Source of the DNA: Pyropia haitanensis
Lineage: Eukaryota > Rhodophyta > Bangiophyceae > Bangiales > Bangiaceae
Assembly (NCBI GenBank): GCA_008729055.1
Contig: SDUX01000001.1
Location: 1,488,001-1,552,000, forward strand
DNA: 64,000 nt
Reading direction: 5' to 3'
Part shown: in pieces, positions 10,017-20,823 of the stretch
How positions within the stretch are numbered: the stretch's first letter is position 1
How the letters are laid out: every line of letters begins with the position of its first letter
The notes under the pieces: model-generated
The model's input: only the letters and a program-made list of their open reading frames with translations
Database searches by the model: none
Told to the model about the DNA's origin: nothing
Position numbers and translations under genes: made by a program

Positions 10017-11480
10017 TTCTGTTACACCAAGAGATTATCCCGTGTCGCCGCAGCGGTGATGTGATCATATGCGTGGGGGAGTGGCGTGGCCACAGACCTT
10101 CACTCTACTGACTGCCGTCGGCCGCGCGTTGCATGGTGCGCGCCCCACCCCCCCTGTCGGCCACATTGGTGGGGACGTCTCGCGACGGCGGCGGCGGCGG
10201 CGGCCGGCTCGCCCGCTGCGCGCCACCCGCCAGTGTCGCCGCCGCCATGATGCGTACCGCCCTGCGGCAGCGGCCCCGGCGGACAAGGAAGGCGCCGGCC
10301 AGCGTGGCCGTGCGCACGCGCCGCCGCCGCGTGCGGCCGCCAAGCGGCCCCGACGCCTGGGTGGGAGCGGCGGGTGTGACCGACCGTCTCTGCTCCCCTT
10401 CTAAGTACTCTGCGACTTTCCTTACTTCTTTTGCTATGCTCTCCCCGTCGCTCGACACCCTCTCATGGTGCTCAACGGGGAAGCGTCGCAGCGTGACCGT
10501 CCTTGTCAGCAACGTCTGTCTCATGATGCACAACGACAGCACCTCCACACCCCAACACTGCGTCATTGCCATAACAGATGCCGTCTCCGACAGTGTGGCT
10601 CTCTGGTCAGCCGCTGCCAGCTCTCCCTCAACGCCAACAGCGCAGGCGCGTCCGACTCCTCTAGTACCGTTGCGGCCATCTCTTTCAGCAACGGCGACCT
10701 CCGCGGTCGGCGCAAACCCGCACTGCGCCACCATCCGCCTCAGCGACGTCGGTCCCACCAGGTACGATGTCGTCGTGCATGGTGGGACCTACGTCGCACA
10801 GGAGGACGGTGGCGCCGTGCCGCAGAGTTGGGAGGTGGAGGTGCTGTCGTCGTTCTTGGTGAGACCAGCGTTGCGGGCGAGGACGGTTGCCAAGTCAGGG
10901 GCGGCGCCAGCCGTGCGCACCTGTGCGCTCCTGAAAAAAGCGGCGGGTTTTGAACTGGCGGGCGCCGGTGCTGTTGGCTACGTGGGAAATCCGACCGCCG
11001 CTGGCCAGGCGGCGGTGCTGTTGGGCTCGGCGTCTCGGACAGTGGTGGCAAAGAATTGAGGGGGGGGGGGGGTTGGAGGAGTTGCTGTCGTCACCTCCTC
11101 CAACACCCCCACTTCTTCGCCACTGCCGTTCCAGACGCCCACACCAACAGCCTGCCAAGTCAATCCGTCCATGCCGCGACGTTGGCAATGGGAAGCAGGG
11201 CTGCCAAATGAGGCCAAGCTTATGTTTCTAGAGAGACAAAAGACAAAACGAGGGCAGCGAGCAGGGCCCCCCGCGCCGTCCCCACCCGCGCATGCAACAC
11301 ACAGCCACACACAAAGACAAAAAAACGCCCCGTGCCCCGCCTGCGATACGGCGGCGGCGGCAGCGGGGCGGCGACAGCGGCAGCGGCGACGGCGGAGGCG
11401 TGACAAAGGCCGAGGCGGCGGCCACTTCTTGCGGCCGCGGCCACCGCCCGTACCCACCTGACGGCCGCGTCAGCGGGTGC
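10017..11480. other. Intergenic region with a foldback repeat; no gene recognised
   Basis: Holds a mid-GC segment (10390-11060) dominated by an imperfect palindrome centred near 10770, described separately. Frames of 308 codons (10133-11059 +) and 217 codons (10105-10758 -) overlap on opposite strands across it and share the same inverted text, which is what a palindrome produces. I do not call either a gene. The stretch 11060-11480 contains the 3' flank of the first metalloprotease with a short A-run at 11321. Confidence 0.45.
10492..10890. repeat. Large imperfect inverted repeat (foldback)
   Basis: Inner arms 10743-10760 and 10780-10797 match over 18 bp with one mismatch. Homology continues outward: the CGCCACCATCCGCCTC side pairs with the GAGGACGGTGGCG side. 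The segment around 10490-10557 is the inverted counterpart of 10822-10890 (shared GTGGAGGTGCTGTCGT). The left arm carries about 165 extra bases (10558-10722). Confidence 0.7.
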
Positions 11481-14392
11481 TCACGCACCCGCCGCCGGCG
11501 CGGCGTACGCGGCGGTGAGGGCGGCGAGGCCCGCACGATGGGCGGCCTCCTCTTCCCCCCCCCCCCCCCAGGGGGGGCGCCGCCGCCAGCCGTGGCGGCG
11601 TGGATGGCGGACAGCTCCGCCACCACCGCTGCCGTCGCCGCCGGGTGCGCCGCCACGTCCGCCGCGTCCGCGCCGCCGCCGCCACCCGCCGTGGCGACCG
11701 CAACGGACAGCAAGTGCTCCACCCACTGGGTCTGCGCGTCGCGGGCGAGGCTCGCGGTCGCGGCGTCGTCGCCGCCGCCGCCGCCGCCGTTGACGGGGCG
11801 GTCAAAAAAGGTGGCGGTCACCCGCGACAGCAACGCCGACACCGACGGCCTCCCGCCGCTGCCGACGCCACCGCCGCCCGTCACACCTGCCGCCACCCGC
11901 GCGTCGGCTATGCTCGCCAGCCGCGCCGGCGTGAGGAGCGCGCGCAGGGCCCTGCCGCGCGCGGCCCGCCACATGGCCGTCACGTCGTTGGCAGCGACGC
12001 CGAGGCACTGGTCGGTCGGTCCGCCGCCGCCGCCACACACCCGCCGCACAAGGTACGGGCCGAGCCGCGCGGTGGCGGCGGCGCCCAACAGGCCGTCGCC
12101 ATAGGGGGAAAGCTCCCGGGTGATCAGCCGCAGCGCGCGCTCCTGCGTGGCGGGCTCCACCCACGTCACGGGGGGTGCCGCCACGGCTGCGGCCCCGCCG
12201 CCGCTGCTCGCCCGCGATGGCACAGCGCCGCCAATGAACTTGGTCACGTACGCGACAGAGCGGACGGCCCGCGAGAGGATGGACGCCGCGTCGCCGCCAA
12301 AGTCCACCCACGACGCGCCCGCGGTGCGGGCGGTGGCTGCCAGGCCAGCGTCCAGCGTCCGCCGCGCGACGGCCAGCACCTCCTCGTAGTAGTCGAGGGG
12401 CGTGGCGCTCAGGTCCTGGTATGACGTCAGCGGGTCGCAGCCGTCCAAGCCGGGACCGTCGTGGTCGGTCGCAAACGCCGCGTCCCGCGCCACCGCCTGT
12501 GCCACCGCCACACGCTCCGCGTCCGACTGGAACGTGCCGTAGCCGTAGCGGATGGCCTCGACGTCGTACGTGCCGACCGTCGGGGAGTAGTAGAACGAGT
12601 GGTCCGCCGCGTTCAACCGCACCAGAGGGGGCACATAGTCCATGACGCTGCCATAAAGGCCGTTGGCGGCAACGTAGGCGGCGTCAGACAGCTTGGCAAA
12701 CGGGACAGCGGCGGAGCCGCGGAAGTTGTGCATGAGCCCCATCGTGTGGCCAACCTCGTGCATGACGAGCCACTTCATCGCTTGCCGCACGTACGTGGCC
12801 ACGGCGTCGTCAACGGTCGAAGGCGCACCGGCCGAGGCACTCCCATTGGCCGCGCCGCCGAGCGCCGCCGCGGCCGCCGCGTCTACCGAGTGCAGCGTGC
12901 GCACCAGCGCCGCCCCCTCGACCATCATCTGAGTCTCTGTAGGTGGGGCGGCCGGCCAGTAGCCGCCACGCTCGGCGGCGGCGGCGGCGCTGCCGCCACC
13001 GACGTAGACGTCAGCGCGCTGGGTGTACGACTGCGCAAAGCTGGACGGCAGGAGGATGTCCGCGTTGAGGATCTCGCCGCTGCGCGGGTCCCAGTCAGAC
13101 GGCCCGTACGCGGCGGGTGACCCGACCGACGGCGCCCACGTGATGCTGCTGTACCGCGAGTCCCCCGCCGCGTAGTCGGCCGGCCAGTCGGGGTCACCGG
13201 GCAGGAGCGCCCGCACCGTGGTCGGCGCGTGGCCCGCCGCGACAAACGCCCGGTTCCACGCCTCCACCCCCTCCTTGACCGTCTGCCGCCACGGCGGCGG
13301 CACCGACGGGTCCACGTGGTACGTGATGTGCTTGCGCTTGGTCAGGTCCCACCGGTTGATGTACGTGCGCTTGAGGCGGCCGCCGTCGGCCGCGTCGGCC
13401 GACACAAACGTCTGCCCATAGTACCCCACCCGCACGTCCGCCAGACGCGGCTCCATCGGCGTCTCGGGCAGCGCAATGATGCTGTAGTGGGTGACGCGCG
13501 CAAAGTAGTTTTCCGGCGACAAGACAGAGGTGCCCAGCGACGAGACGCTCCGCGTGCGCACTTGCACGTCCAGCTCCACGTTTTGCGGGTACGCCGCGCC
13601 ATCCACCAGCCGGTGCTCCTTCTCCCACTTCCCCTCCAACCGCCCGTCATCGTCCGTGATGATGAAGAAGCCCGCCTCCACCCACGGCGCCGCGTCGAGG
13701 AGGTACGAGCCCGCCGCCGAGCCCGGCCGCGTCGGGAACGTGTGGAGCCAGCCCGGGAAGTAGCCGTCCCGCACCGGCTCCGCCGCCGCCGACGCGTTGC
13801 CGCCGCGCCCCTCGGTCCGCCGCAGCGCCATGAGCGGGCGGTACAGGTCGAGCGCGGCGCCCGCCGCGCCCGCCGCCTCCCGAAACGCAAACACGTTGGG
13901 GAAGTACCACGGCTGTGCCTGCTCCCCCGCGTGGTGGGCCTCCGCGTCGCCCGCCGCGGTCAGCGCCGTGACGATAAACGGCACGCCCAGCGCGGCGGCG
14001 GGCACCTCGAGCAGCACCCGCCCGGCGGCGAGGCCCCGCCCGACGTGCAGCGTAAAGTAGCCAGGCTGGCGGGTGAAGAGGGACGCGACGGGCAGCGGCG
14101 GGCTCGCGGCGAGCCGCTCCTCCGCGAGCGCCGCCTCAAACGCCGCCGTTGCGGCGTCGTCGGGCCCGCCGGGCGCGGCGGCAGTGGCGGCGGCGGCGTG
14201 CGCGTCGGTCGGCAACGCCACCCGGGCGGTCGTTGCCAAGCGCACGCTGCCGCCGCCGCCCGAAGACGTGCCGCCCGCGACCACCGCCGCGGCAGCCACC
14301 ACCGCGGCCACCGCTACGGCCATCAGCCATACGAGACGGGCCGACGGCCGAGCCGCCGACGGCGACGCCGCCACCGCGGTAGCGCCTGCCAT
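11481..14392 (-). CDS. Membrane-anchored metzincin-type metalloprotease (DUF5117/DUF4953-like), copy 1
   Basis: About 970 residues. Start ATG 14392 (MAGATAVAAS) matches the start of copy 3. An N-terminal signal-anchor (residues about 20-42) precedes a long lumenal or extracellular part. The zinc site HEVGHTMGLMH (plus-strand 12728-12760) fits HExxHxxGxxH, and a Met-turn-like GSVMDYVPP follows some 40 residues later. An upstream DPRSGEI segment resembles the bacterial DUF5117/DUF4953 zinc proteases, which are also metzincin-like. By comparison with copy 2 the C-terminus is AHRAGLAALTAAYAAPAAGA ending at 11481. Reaching it needs a frame change at the 15-C run near 11556-11570. Without it, the frame runs on as Arg/Pro text to 11228. 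Nearly identical to copy 3 except for a patch before the zinc site and the C-terminal 190 residues. Substrate unknown. Confidence 0.8.
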
Positions 14393-15741
14393 AGCGGGTG
14401 CAGCTCGGCTCGCGTCGCCGAAAAACAGGGGGGGAGGGAAGAGGCGCCGCGCGTGTGCACGCGCGCCCGCCGGGAGGAAGAACCTCGGGCAGGACCGTTG
14501 TCGCCACACCGGCCGCGGCCACGAGGGAAGCCAAAAAGGGGAGGGAGCAGCAGCCCGTGACGGGGGCGGGCCGGGCCAGTCACGATGCGTTCAATGCCAC
14601 CGGCGTGGCCGCGGGAACGCCCCGCGTCTTATCATAACCCCATACAAGACGGCCACCGGCGCGGCGACGCCCCCACCCCCCGCGTCCGCCGCCGCAGCCG
14701 CCCATCGAATCAGGGATGATGAGGCGCGCCCCGCCGGAGGACGCGACGCGATGCCACCCCAGAGTCTCCCCCCGCTGGAGTCGCCGGGAGGCGCGCAGCG
14801 TCACCACCCGGCCGCGGCCACCACCCGGCCGCGGCCGGGCGGTGCGGCGCCCGCGCGAGGCGGACGCGACGTAGCGATCAACTCCCAGCGGTGGTTCTCG
14901 CGTTGCGGCGTCGTGAAGCAGTCCGCGCGGTCGCGGCGGTCGTGTGGTCCTGTGGCCGCGGCGGAGACCACGCGTGCGGAGGAGGGGCCAACGTCGGCAC
15001 CGAAGCGGACAGTCGGACAAGTCTGACAGTCCTGAATGACATGTGGATAACAGTGATTGTACGTACAGCGCGTACGTGACCATGGAGTTGTGCGCAGTAG
15101 AATGGAGGCAGTCAAATATCTGGCAGAGAGGCCGCAGCTCAACTCGATGCGGTGTTGCCCCGCGGTCCTTGTCCGTTTGGCCGCCGCGGCGTGTGTGGAG
15201 CGCTCTTGGCAGCGGCGGGTGACGTCGCGGGGGCGCCTCACAGTGGGCTGTGTGAGCGGGGCAGGGGGGTGCGGCGCAGAGCTGGGCGTGGCCCGTCCCG
15301 CCCACTTTGCGGAAGGTGCTTGCGCTGCCGTTACGCAGGCATGGTGCCGTCCCTGGGCTGCGCTGTACAAGCGGAACAGAGGGCACACGAGCGCGAATTG
15401 CCGTCGCGGCCCACCGTACAAGGGCGTAACGGGCAAACCGCAGCAGAGAAGGGGGAAGCACAAGCGGATGGGGGCCAACAGAAAGAAACGGGGCCGGGCG
15501 AGCGGGTCGACCGCATGCGCCCCAGTGGGCGGGCGCGAAGCAGCTGGCGAGGGACGCGGCGCCCCTCTCAGTATGGGCGGCCAGGGCGCGTCGTGTCCAC
15601 GCGGCCGTTGGCAGGCGAGCCTCCGCTTCCCCATCACACTGTGCCGGATGTCTCCCAGGCGCTCCGTCGAGCCATACCCCGCCGTCCGCCCCACCCATAG
15701 ACAGCCAGCGAAGGGTAAATGCGGGACAGCACGCACGCACG
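14393..15741. other. Intergenic region between protease copy 1 and GT47 copy B
   Basis: GC-rich to about 14970, then mid-GC (about 14980-15720). Long frames exist on both strands (for example 14801-15766 -), but none shows a domain or a homologue elsewhere in the window. A short perfect hairpin ACGTAC-AGCGC-GTACGT lies near 15060. Probably the 5' region of the protease (-) and the 3' flank of the glycosyltransferase (-). Confidence 0.4.
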
Positions 15742-17558
15742 TCACCTTCCCGCCGCCTCTTTCCACGCTCTCTCCCCCGGACGTACCCGCCCCACCACCG
15801 TATCCTCAACCAGCTGGCGCACCACGTCATTGACCCGCCACCACCACTCGCTGACCGCCCGCTGCCGCGCGTCGAGCGCCCCCCGGTTGGCCGCCAGCGC
15901 CCGCACGGCGGCGAGCGCGGCCGCCCAGTCGGGGGCGACCACCCACGGCGGCAGCGCCGGGAGCGCGCCAAAGTTGGTGCGGAACTCGTCGCGGGACGCG
16001 ACGAGCACCGGGATGGCGCCCGCCATGCTCGCCTCGTACAGCCGGAAGCAATCGAGCACCACGTTGCCGTGCGAGTTGGGCACAAACGCGGCGGCCTCGT
16101 ACGCCGCCCGAGACGCGGCCACGTCCCCTGGGCCGATGCGGTGGGGAGCACCCGCCCACGAGCGGAACGCGGCGAGCATCGGCTCCCGGTCCTTGCCGTG
16201 AAGCTTGGTGGGGAACGCCCACGCGTAGGGCCTGCGGGAGGCGGGGACGGTGGCGTTGGCGTGCGCCCGCCGGCGGGCCGTGTAGTTGCCGTCAAACATG
16301 CCAATCATATACCCAAGGGGGATGGCGTGGGAGGTGCGACGGCGGCCGCCATCGCGGGCGCCAGCACGCCCACGCGGCGCCCCCCCCACAGCCGTATCAT
16401 TGGCGTACGTGTACACCCCGTACTGGCGGAGCGTCGTCGTCGAGTGCGCCACCATCGTCGCGTGCACCCAGCCGGCCTGCCCCCGCTCATCCGAGCACAG
16501 CACCGACACAGTCGGCGACAGCCGCCGCAGCAGCAGTCCAAACGCCGCCCGCTGGGCGGGCGTCGACCCCCTCAGCCACATCGCGTTGATGACGAGCGCG
16601 GTGGCGCCCCGCGGCGGGCGCCGCCCGACCACCGCCTCCTTGCCGGCGGTACCCTGCAGCTCATCGGTGGTGACAGACACGCGCGTCACCGCCACGGCAG
16701 GGCCAAACAGCAGGGACTCGATGTACGACCGCTCCCAGCCGACGCGATTGTGAAAGTAGACGGTCAGCGGGACGGGCGGGGCGTGGCGTGGTGGGGGCGG
16801 TGGCGGCGACGGTCGTGGTGGGGGCGGAGACGGTGGCGGCAACGGCCGCGCCGGTGACTTGGCATCGACGCCACCACCCAGAGCGGCCACGCCGGTGCCG
16901 CCACTCCGGCCGCGCACCCGCCCGTCGCTACCGCCGTCACCACCGCCAGCGCCGCTACCGCCGCCACCGCTGGCGGCGCGACCATCCGCGCCGCCAGGAG
17001 GCGCTTTCGTCGTGGCGCCCGCGTCGGGGCCGCCGGCGCGGTGGCCGCCAGCCACAGCAGCAGCACGCACCCCCCCCCCCCTCTCCCCCCCGCCACCCCC
17101 CATCGTGACGACCGCGGCCGGCGGGCGCACCCCTTCCGGCAGGAGCGACGCGAGGCGCCACGACCGGCGACGCGCGGCGCCGCCGCCGCCGCCACCGCCG
17201 CCCGCGCCGCCGCCGAGCACCGCCATCGACCCGACCGCCGCGGCGGCCAGCACCACCAGCGTCGCCGCCCGGTAGGTGGCACGGGAAGCCCGCCAGCCGC
17301 CGCCGTCGCCGCCGCCGCCACCCCCCCCCCGCCGCCGCCGCGGCACCAGCCAGCCAGCCGGGCCGCCACACCCGCGCCGCTGCGCGGCGCGGCGGCGGCG
17401 GCGGCAGCGCCACCGCCGCCGGCGGCGGGGTCGGCACCCCCCAACGCTGCCGGCGTGCCGCCCCCACCCGGCGTACCGCCATCCGCGGCGCGGGGCGTGG
17501 CGGCGGACACGAGGCGCCGCGTCAAGCCAACGCCGCAGAGGCCAGCCCAGAGCCGCAT
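15742..17558 (-). CDS. GT47/exostosin-family-like type II membrane glycosyltransferase, copy B
   Basis: Paralogue of 8211-10016 on the opposite strand. Start ATG 17558 (MRLWAGLCGVG). The first about 80 codons lie in one frame. A shift at C-runs near 17318-17330 is needed to enter the frame that continues to the TGA at 15742. It has the same layout: hydrophobic anchor ATLVVLAAAAVGSMAVL, a Pro-rich stem with long P-runs, then the catalytic region from PLTVYFHNRVGWERSYIESL. The last about 230 residues (from GMFDGNYTARRRAHANAT) are almost identical to copy A, while the stem and N-terminus have diverged. A Golgi-lumenal transferase is inferred as for copy A. Confidence 0.72.
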
Positions 17559-19124
17559 GAGGGAGAGGTACATGGATCACGCGCGCGCAGCGGCAAACGA
17601 GGGGGCGGGGCTGGGGGGGGGGGGGGCGTCGCGGAGAGGAAGGGCCGACGGCGAGGTGGTTGCAAGGGTGGACGCGTGGGGATGGGAAGAGGAAGACGAC
17701 GGGGTGGGCGCTGGCTACGGGAGGCGGGCGGGGCGGAACGGCCCCGCTGGGGCACGCCGCGGGCGGTGGCCTCGCCCGCGCGTGCGCCATTCTGCGGCGG
17801 CCGGCCGCCGCGCCAGGGCCCAGTCGCAGCGGCGAGCATCCGCGGCCACCCCTACTCTCGCAGCGCGTCCGCTACCCCCCCCTCACAACCCCCCCCGCGG
17901 CCGACTCCCCCATCGTGCCCCCCATCACCCGCCGCCACCAATTCTCCCGCCGCGGCGCCACCGCGCCCGCCCGCCGGCCGCCGCAGCCGCCGCCACCGCC
18001 ACCCCCACCACCGCCGCTGCAGCCGACGCCGCCTTCAACCGCCGCCGCCGCCGCCATCCACCCCCGCCGCCGCCGCCGCAGCCGCCGCCGCCACCCCGCG
18101 CTGACGCGCACCGCCACGGGGAGCGCCCCGACAGAGGGCAGAGAGGGGTGGGAGGAGCAGGCGGAGAAGCGCGTCGTCGTTGCTCCACACGCGGGGAGCC
18201 GCCGCGGCTCCCCCGCTTTCTCGCGGGGGGGGGGAGGCCAGGGGACGCCTCCCAGGGCCATTGTCAGTTGCGAGCAAAGAGCGTGGGGACGGGCTGAGGG
18301 GTGTGGGGCGGGGGAGGGAAAGCGGGCGTCGGCCAATGAGCCAGCCCATGACCGTGCAGCGTGCGTAGGAGGCACGCGCGAGCGCCTCCCCGCAGCGGGT
18401 ACCGCCCGGATGCGGGCCTCGATTGAAGAGCGTACAATCCAGCGCGCTCTCATCGGGCGCCGGATAATTCAGAGTCCATGTCGCTACAAATTCAGAGTCC
18501 AACTACTTTTCTTTCCTCCTCCTCTACACACAGGGCTGCGCCAAGATCGGCGCTTCGGGTGGGTACCAGGATCGTCACCGTTGGGTGATCGAAACCTTCG
18601 CCCAAAGCACACGAAAAAAACAATCACGATGAATGTGGGTTGACCATGCGATGTGGGGTAATCTCATCTCCGTGGATCCCCAGAAATGCACGACACTCGT
18701 GGTCCCCCAATTTGCACCCGCGGCGACGCTTGTCCCTGTTCCGCGGACACGCACAGCAAGCGGGCACAGTCACGCAGCGACTCGGACCGTGGCCGCGGAC
18801 AAAAAACGCGGTGGACTCCTCGTGAAGCAGGGCTATCCAAGAGCCGCCGAGCCTCTGTTCAAGGCGGAGAAAACAAGATGGAAGCGACCGGCAGGGGCAC
18901 CCGCGCCCTCCCCACCCCCACACGCAGCACGCACCGCACGCAAAAATAAAAAAAAAGCAAACAAACTCTGCCCCGCTCGCACGCCGGTGTCGGCGACGCG
19001 GCGGCGGCAGCGGCAGTGGCGGCGGCAGCGGCGGCGGCGACGGCGGCGGCGGCGGCGACCGACAGGACCGCAGCCGCTACGCGCCGCGGCCCCCTCGCCC
19101 CTCGACTGCCACGCCAGCGGGTGC
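17559..19124. other. Intergenic region; lower-GC patch at 18410-18820
   Basis: 17560-18180 is Pro/Arg-coding GC sequence with CCG and CCA runs. 18410-18820 is distinctly less GC-rich and contains a direct repeat AATTCAGAGTCCA (about 18469 and 18494). From about 18890 to 19124 the sequence is the 3' flank of the truncated protease and the reverse complement of 23739-23974. No gene is supported. Confidence 0.4.
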
Positions 19125-19820
19125 TCACGCGGCCGCCGTCGGCGCGGCGTACGCGGCGGTGAGGGCGGCGAGGCCGGCGCGGTGGGCCGCCTCGTCCCCC
19201 CCCCCGCCCCCCCCGGGGGTTCCCGCGCCGCCCGCAGTGGCGGCGTGGATGGCCGCCAGCTCCGCCACCACCGCCGCCGCCGCCGCCGGGTGCACCGCCG
19301 CGTCCGCCGCGTGCCCGTCGCCGCCACCACCACGGGCGGCCGCAACGTACAGCAGCTGGTCCACCCACTGCGCCTGCGCGTCGCGGGCGAGGCCCGCCGT
19401 CGCCGCGTCGACGCCGCCGCCGCCGCCGCCGCCGCCATTGACGGGGCCGTCAAAAAAGGTGGCGGTCACCCGCGACAGCACCGCCGACACGGACGGCCAC
19501 CCGCCACCGCCACTGCCGTCACCGCCCGCCGCGGCCACACGCGCGTCGGCCATGCTCGCCAGCCGCGCGGGCGTGAGGAGCGCGCCGAGGATGATACCGC
19601 GCGCCCACCACCACCTGACCGTCACGTGGCGGGCAGCGACGCCAAGGCACTGGTCGGTCGGCCCGCCGCCGCCGCCACACACCCGCCGCACAAGGTACGG
19701 GCCGAGCCGCGCGGCGGCGGCGGCGCCCAACAGGCCGTCGCCATAGGGGGAAAGCTCCCGGGTGATCAGCCGCAGCGCGCGCTCCTGCGTGGCGGGCTCC
19801 ACCCACGTCACGGGGGGCGC
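18890..19820 (-). repeat. Left arm of roughly 930-bp inverted repeat
   Basis: Reverse-complement match to about 23046-23974, covering the protease C-terminal coding region plus about 235 bases of 3' flank, including the T-run preceded by GGGGCAGAG. Differences are sparse. Homology stops abruptly at about 19820 next to a GCGCGCG run. Confidence 0.8.
19125..19820 (-). pseudogene. 5'-truncated metalloprotease, copy 2
   Basis: Encodes only the last about 230 residues of the protease, from VTWVEPATQERALRL to AYAAPTAAA, ending at TGA 19125. The zinc site and everything upstream are missing. Upstream of 19820 the sequence changes to unrelated lower-GC DNA. It is nearly identical to the end of copy 3. 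Importantly, it reads in frame through the G-run (8 G, C, 10 G) where copy 3 has 9 G and shifts, so it shows the correct C-terminus. A non-functional relic of a recent inverted duplication. Confidence 0.8.
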
Positions 19821-20823
19821 GCGCGTCCCAACCTTCCAGCCACCAGTCTCCTCGCCAGCTGCGGATCAGAGTTTTGTTCTTGAATTCATAAACCAGAATG
19901 CTATAATCATCATCCTCGGCGCTGAAAGCAGGAAATTATTCTTGTCAGCTTGCGTCAATGATTACACGGGCAGAGTTTGGTTCAGTTCGGACATTTGACC
20001 GTAACTTTGGAACTTTGGCAATCTTTAGGTCAAATATGACGACCCTGGGCGTCTGACTGGTGTTTACCGGAAGGACCTCGACGCAAGAAACCGACCCATT
20101 AGTGATATGCGCAAGTGCTCAAAAACCAGCTCTACGCTCGGGCCGTCGTGCGAGCGGGCGCCCGTCACGCCGTGGGCGCGACCGCCGCGCCGTCTACGCG
20201 ACCACCGCTCCCGCGCTGCTGTTCCCCGTCGCAAAGCGGGGACCTCATCATGGATGGGTGTATATGTCGCGCTACATAGGGAGCCGCGGCGGCCGCCTCG
20301 TGCCGGCGCTGCGCCGCCCCGTCCGGAGACTGCGCGGGGATGCGGAGCGCGTCTCGCCGCGACGCGGCGCGGTCTACGCGGCAGCGCCGCCGGCTCCCTT
20401 GCGGGGGCGCGCGTCGCCGCCGCCACTGACTCGATGGACGGGCGGGCCGGGTGACGCGGTTGATGGGGGTGGGTGGCGGCGGCGCGACGCGGGGGTTTTT
20501 GGCCGCCGCGCGGGTGGCCGTCTGGGGTTGACTGGCGGCGTCCCCGCGGCCGCGTGCTCGGCGTTGAGCGCGCCGTGACGAGCGCCAGCCTGAGGCCACC
20601 CCCGTCCCGGGCTGCTCGGCCACCCGCCCAGGCTGTGTCCCCCCCCCCCGGCCGTTTGCGGCGTTGCGTCCTCGTGGCCGTAGGCGGCGTGGCGTCGACG
20701 GCTCTGCCCACGGGTGTACACCCCTCGGCGGGCGCGCGTACACGCGCGGGGCGTCTTGCGCCGCCCTTTTCTGTTTTTTTTTTTTTTTGTTTTTCTGGCA
20801 TGGCGACGGGGCGTTCCCCCGGC
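19821..20823. other. Breakpoint region and promoter side of protease copy 3
   Basis: 19830-20110 is unusually AT-rich for the window and adjoins the truncation point of copy 2. 20110-20760 is GC-rich without a supported gene. A run of about 16 T (20774-20789) lies 35-50 bases before the copy 3 start, a position suited to a nucleosome-depleted promoter or 5' UTR. That role is inference. Confidence 0.4.

Noticed and set aside
10133..11059. 308-codon plus-strand frame and overlapping 217-codon minus-strand frame
   Set aside because: Both read across an inverted repeat and share the same VEVLS...R text from opposite arms, so at most a repeat artefact. No domain.
11228..11480. Extension of protease copy 1 past the homopolymer to give a 1093-residue protein
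   Set aside because: The extension is Arg/Pro text. Comparison with the in-frame copy 2 shows the natural C-terminus ends at 11481 after a frame change.
14580..16304. 574-codon minus-strand frame overlapping the start of GT47-B's catalytic region
   Set aside because: Alternate frame of the glycosyltransferase followed by unrelated intergenic translation.
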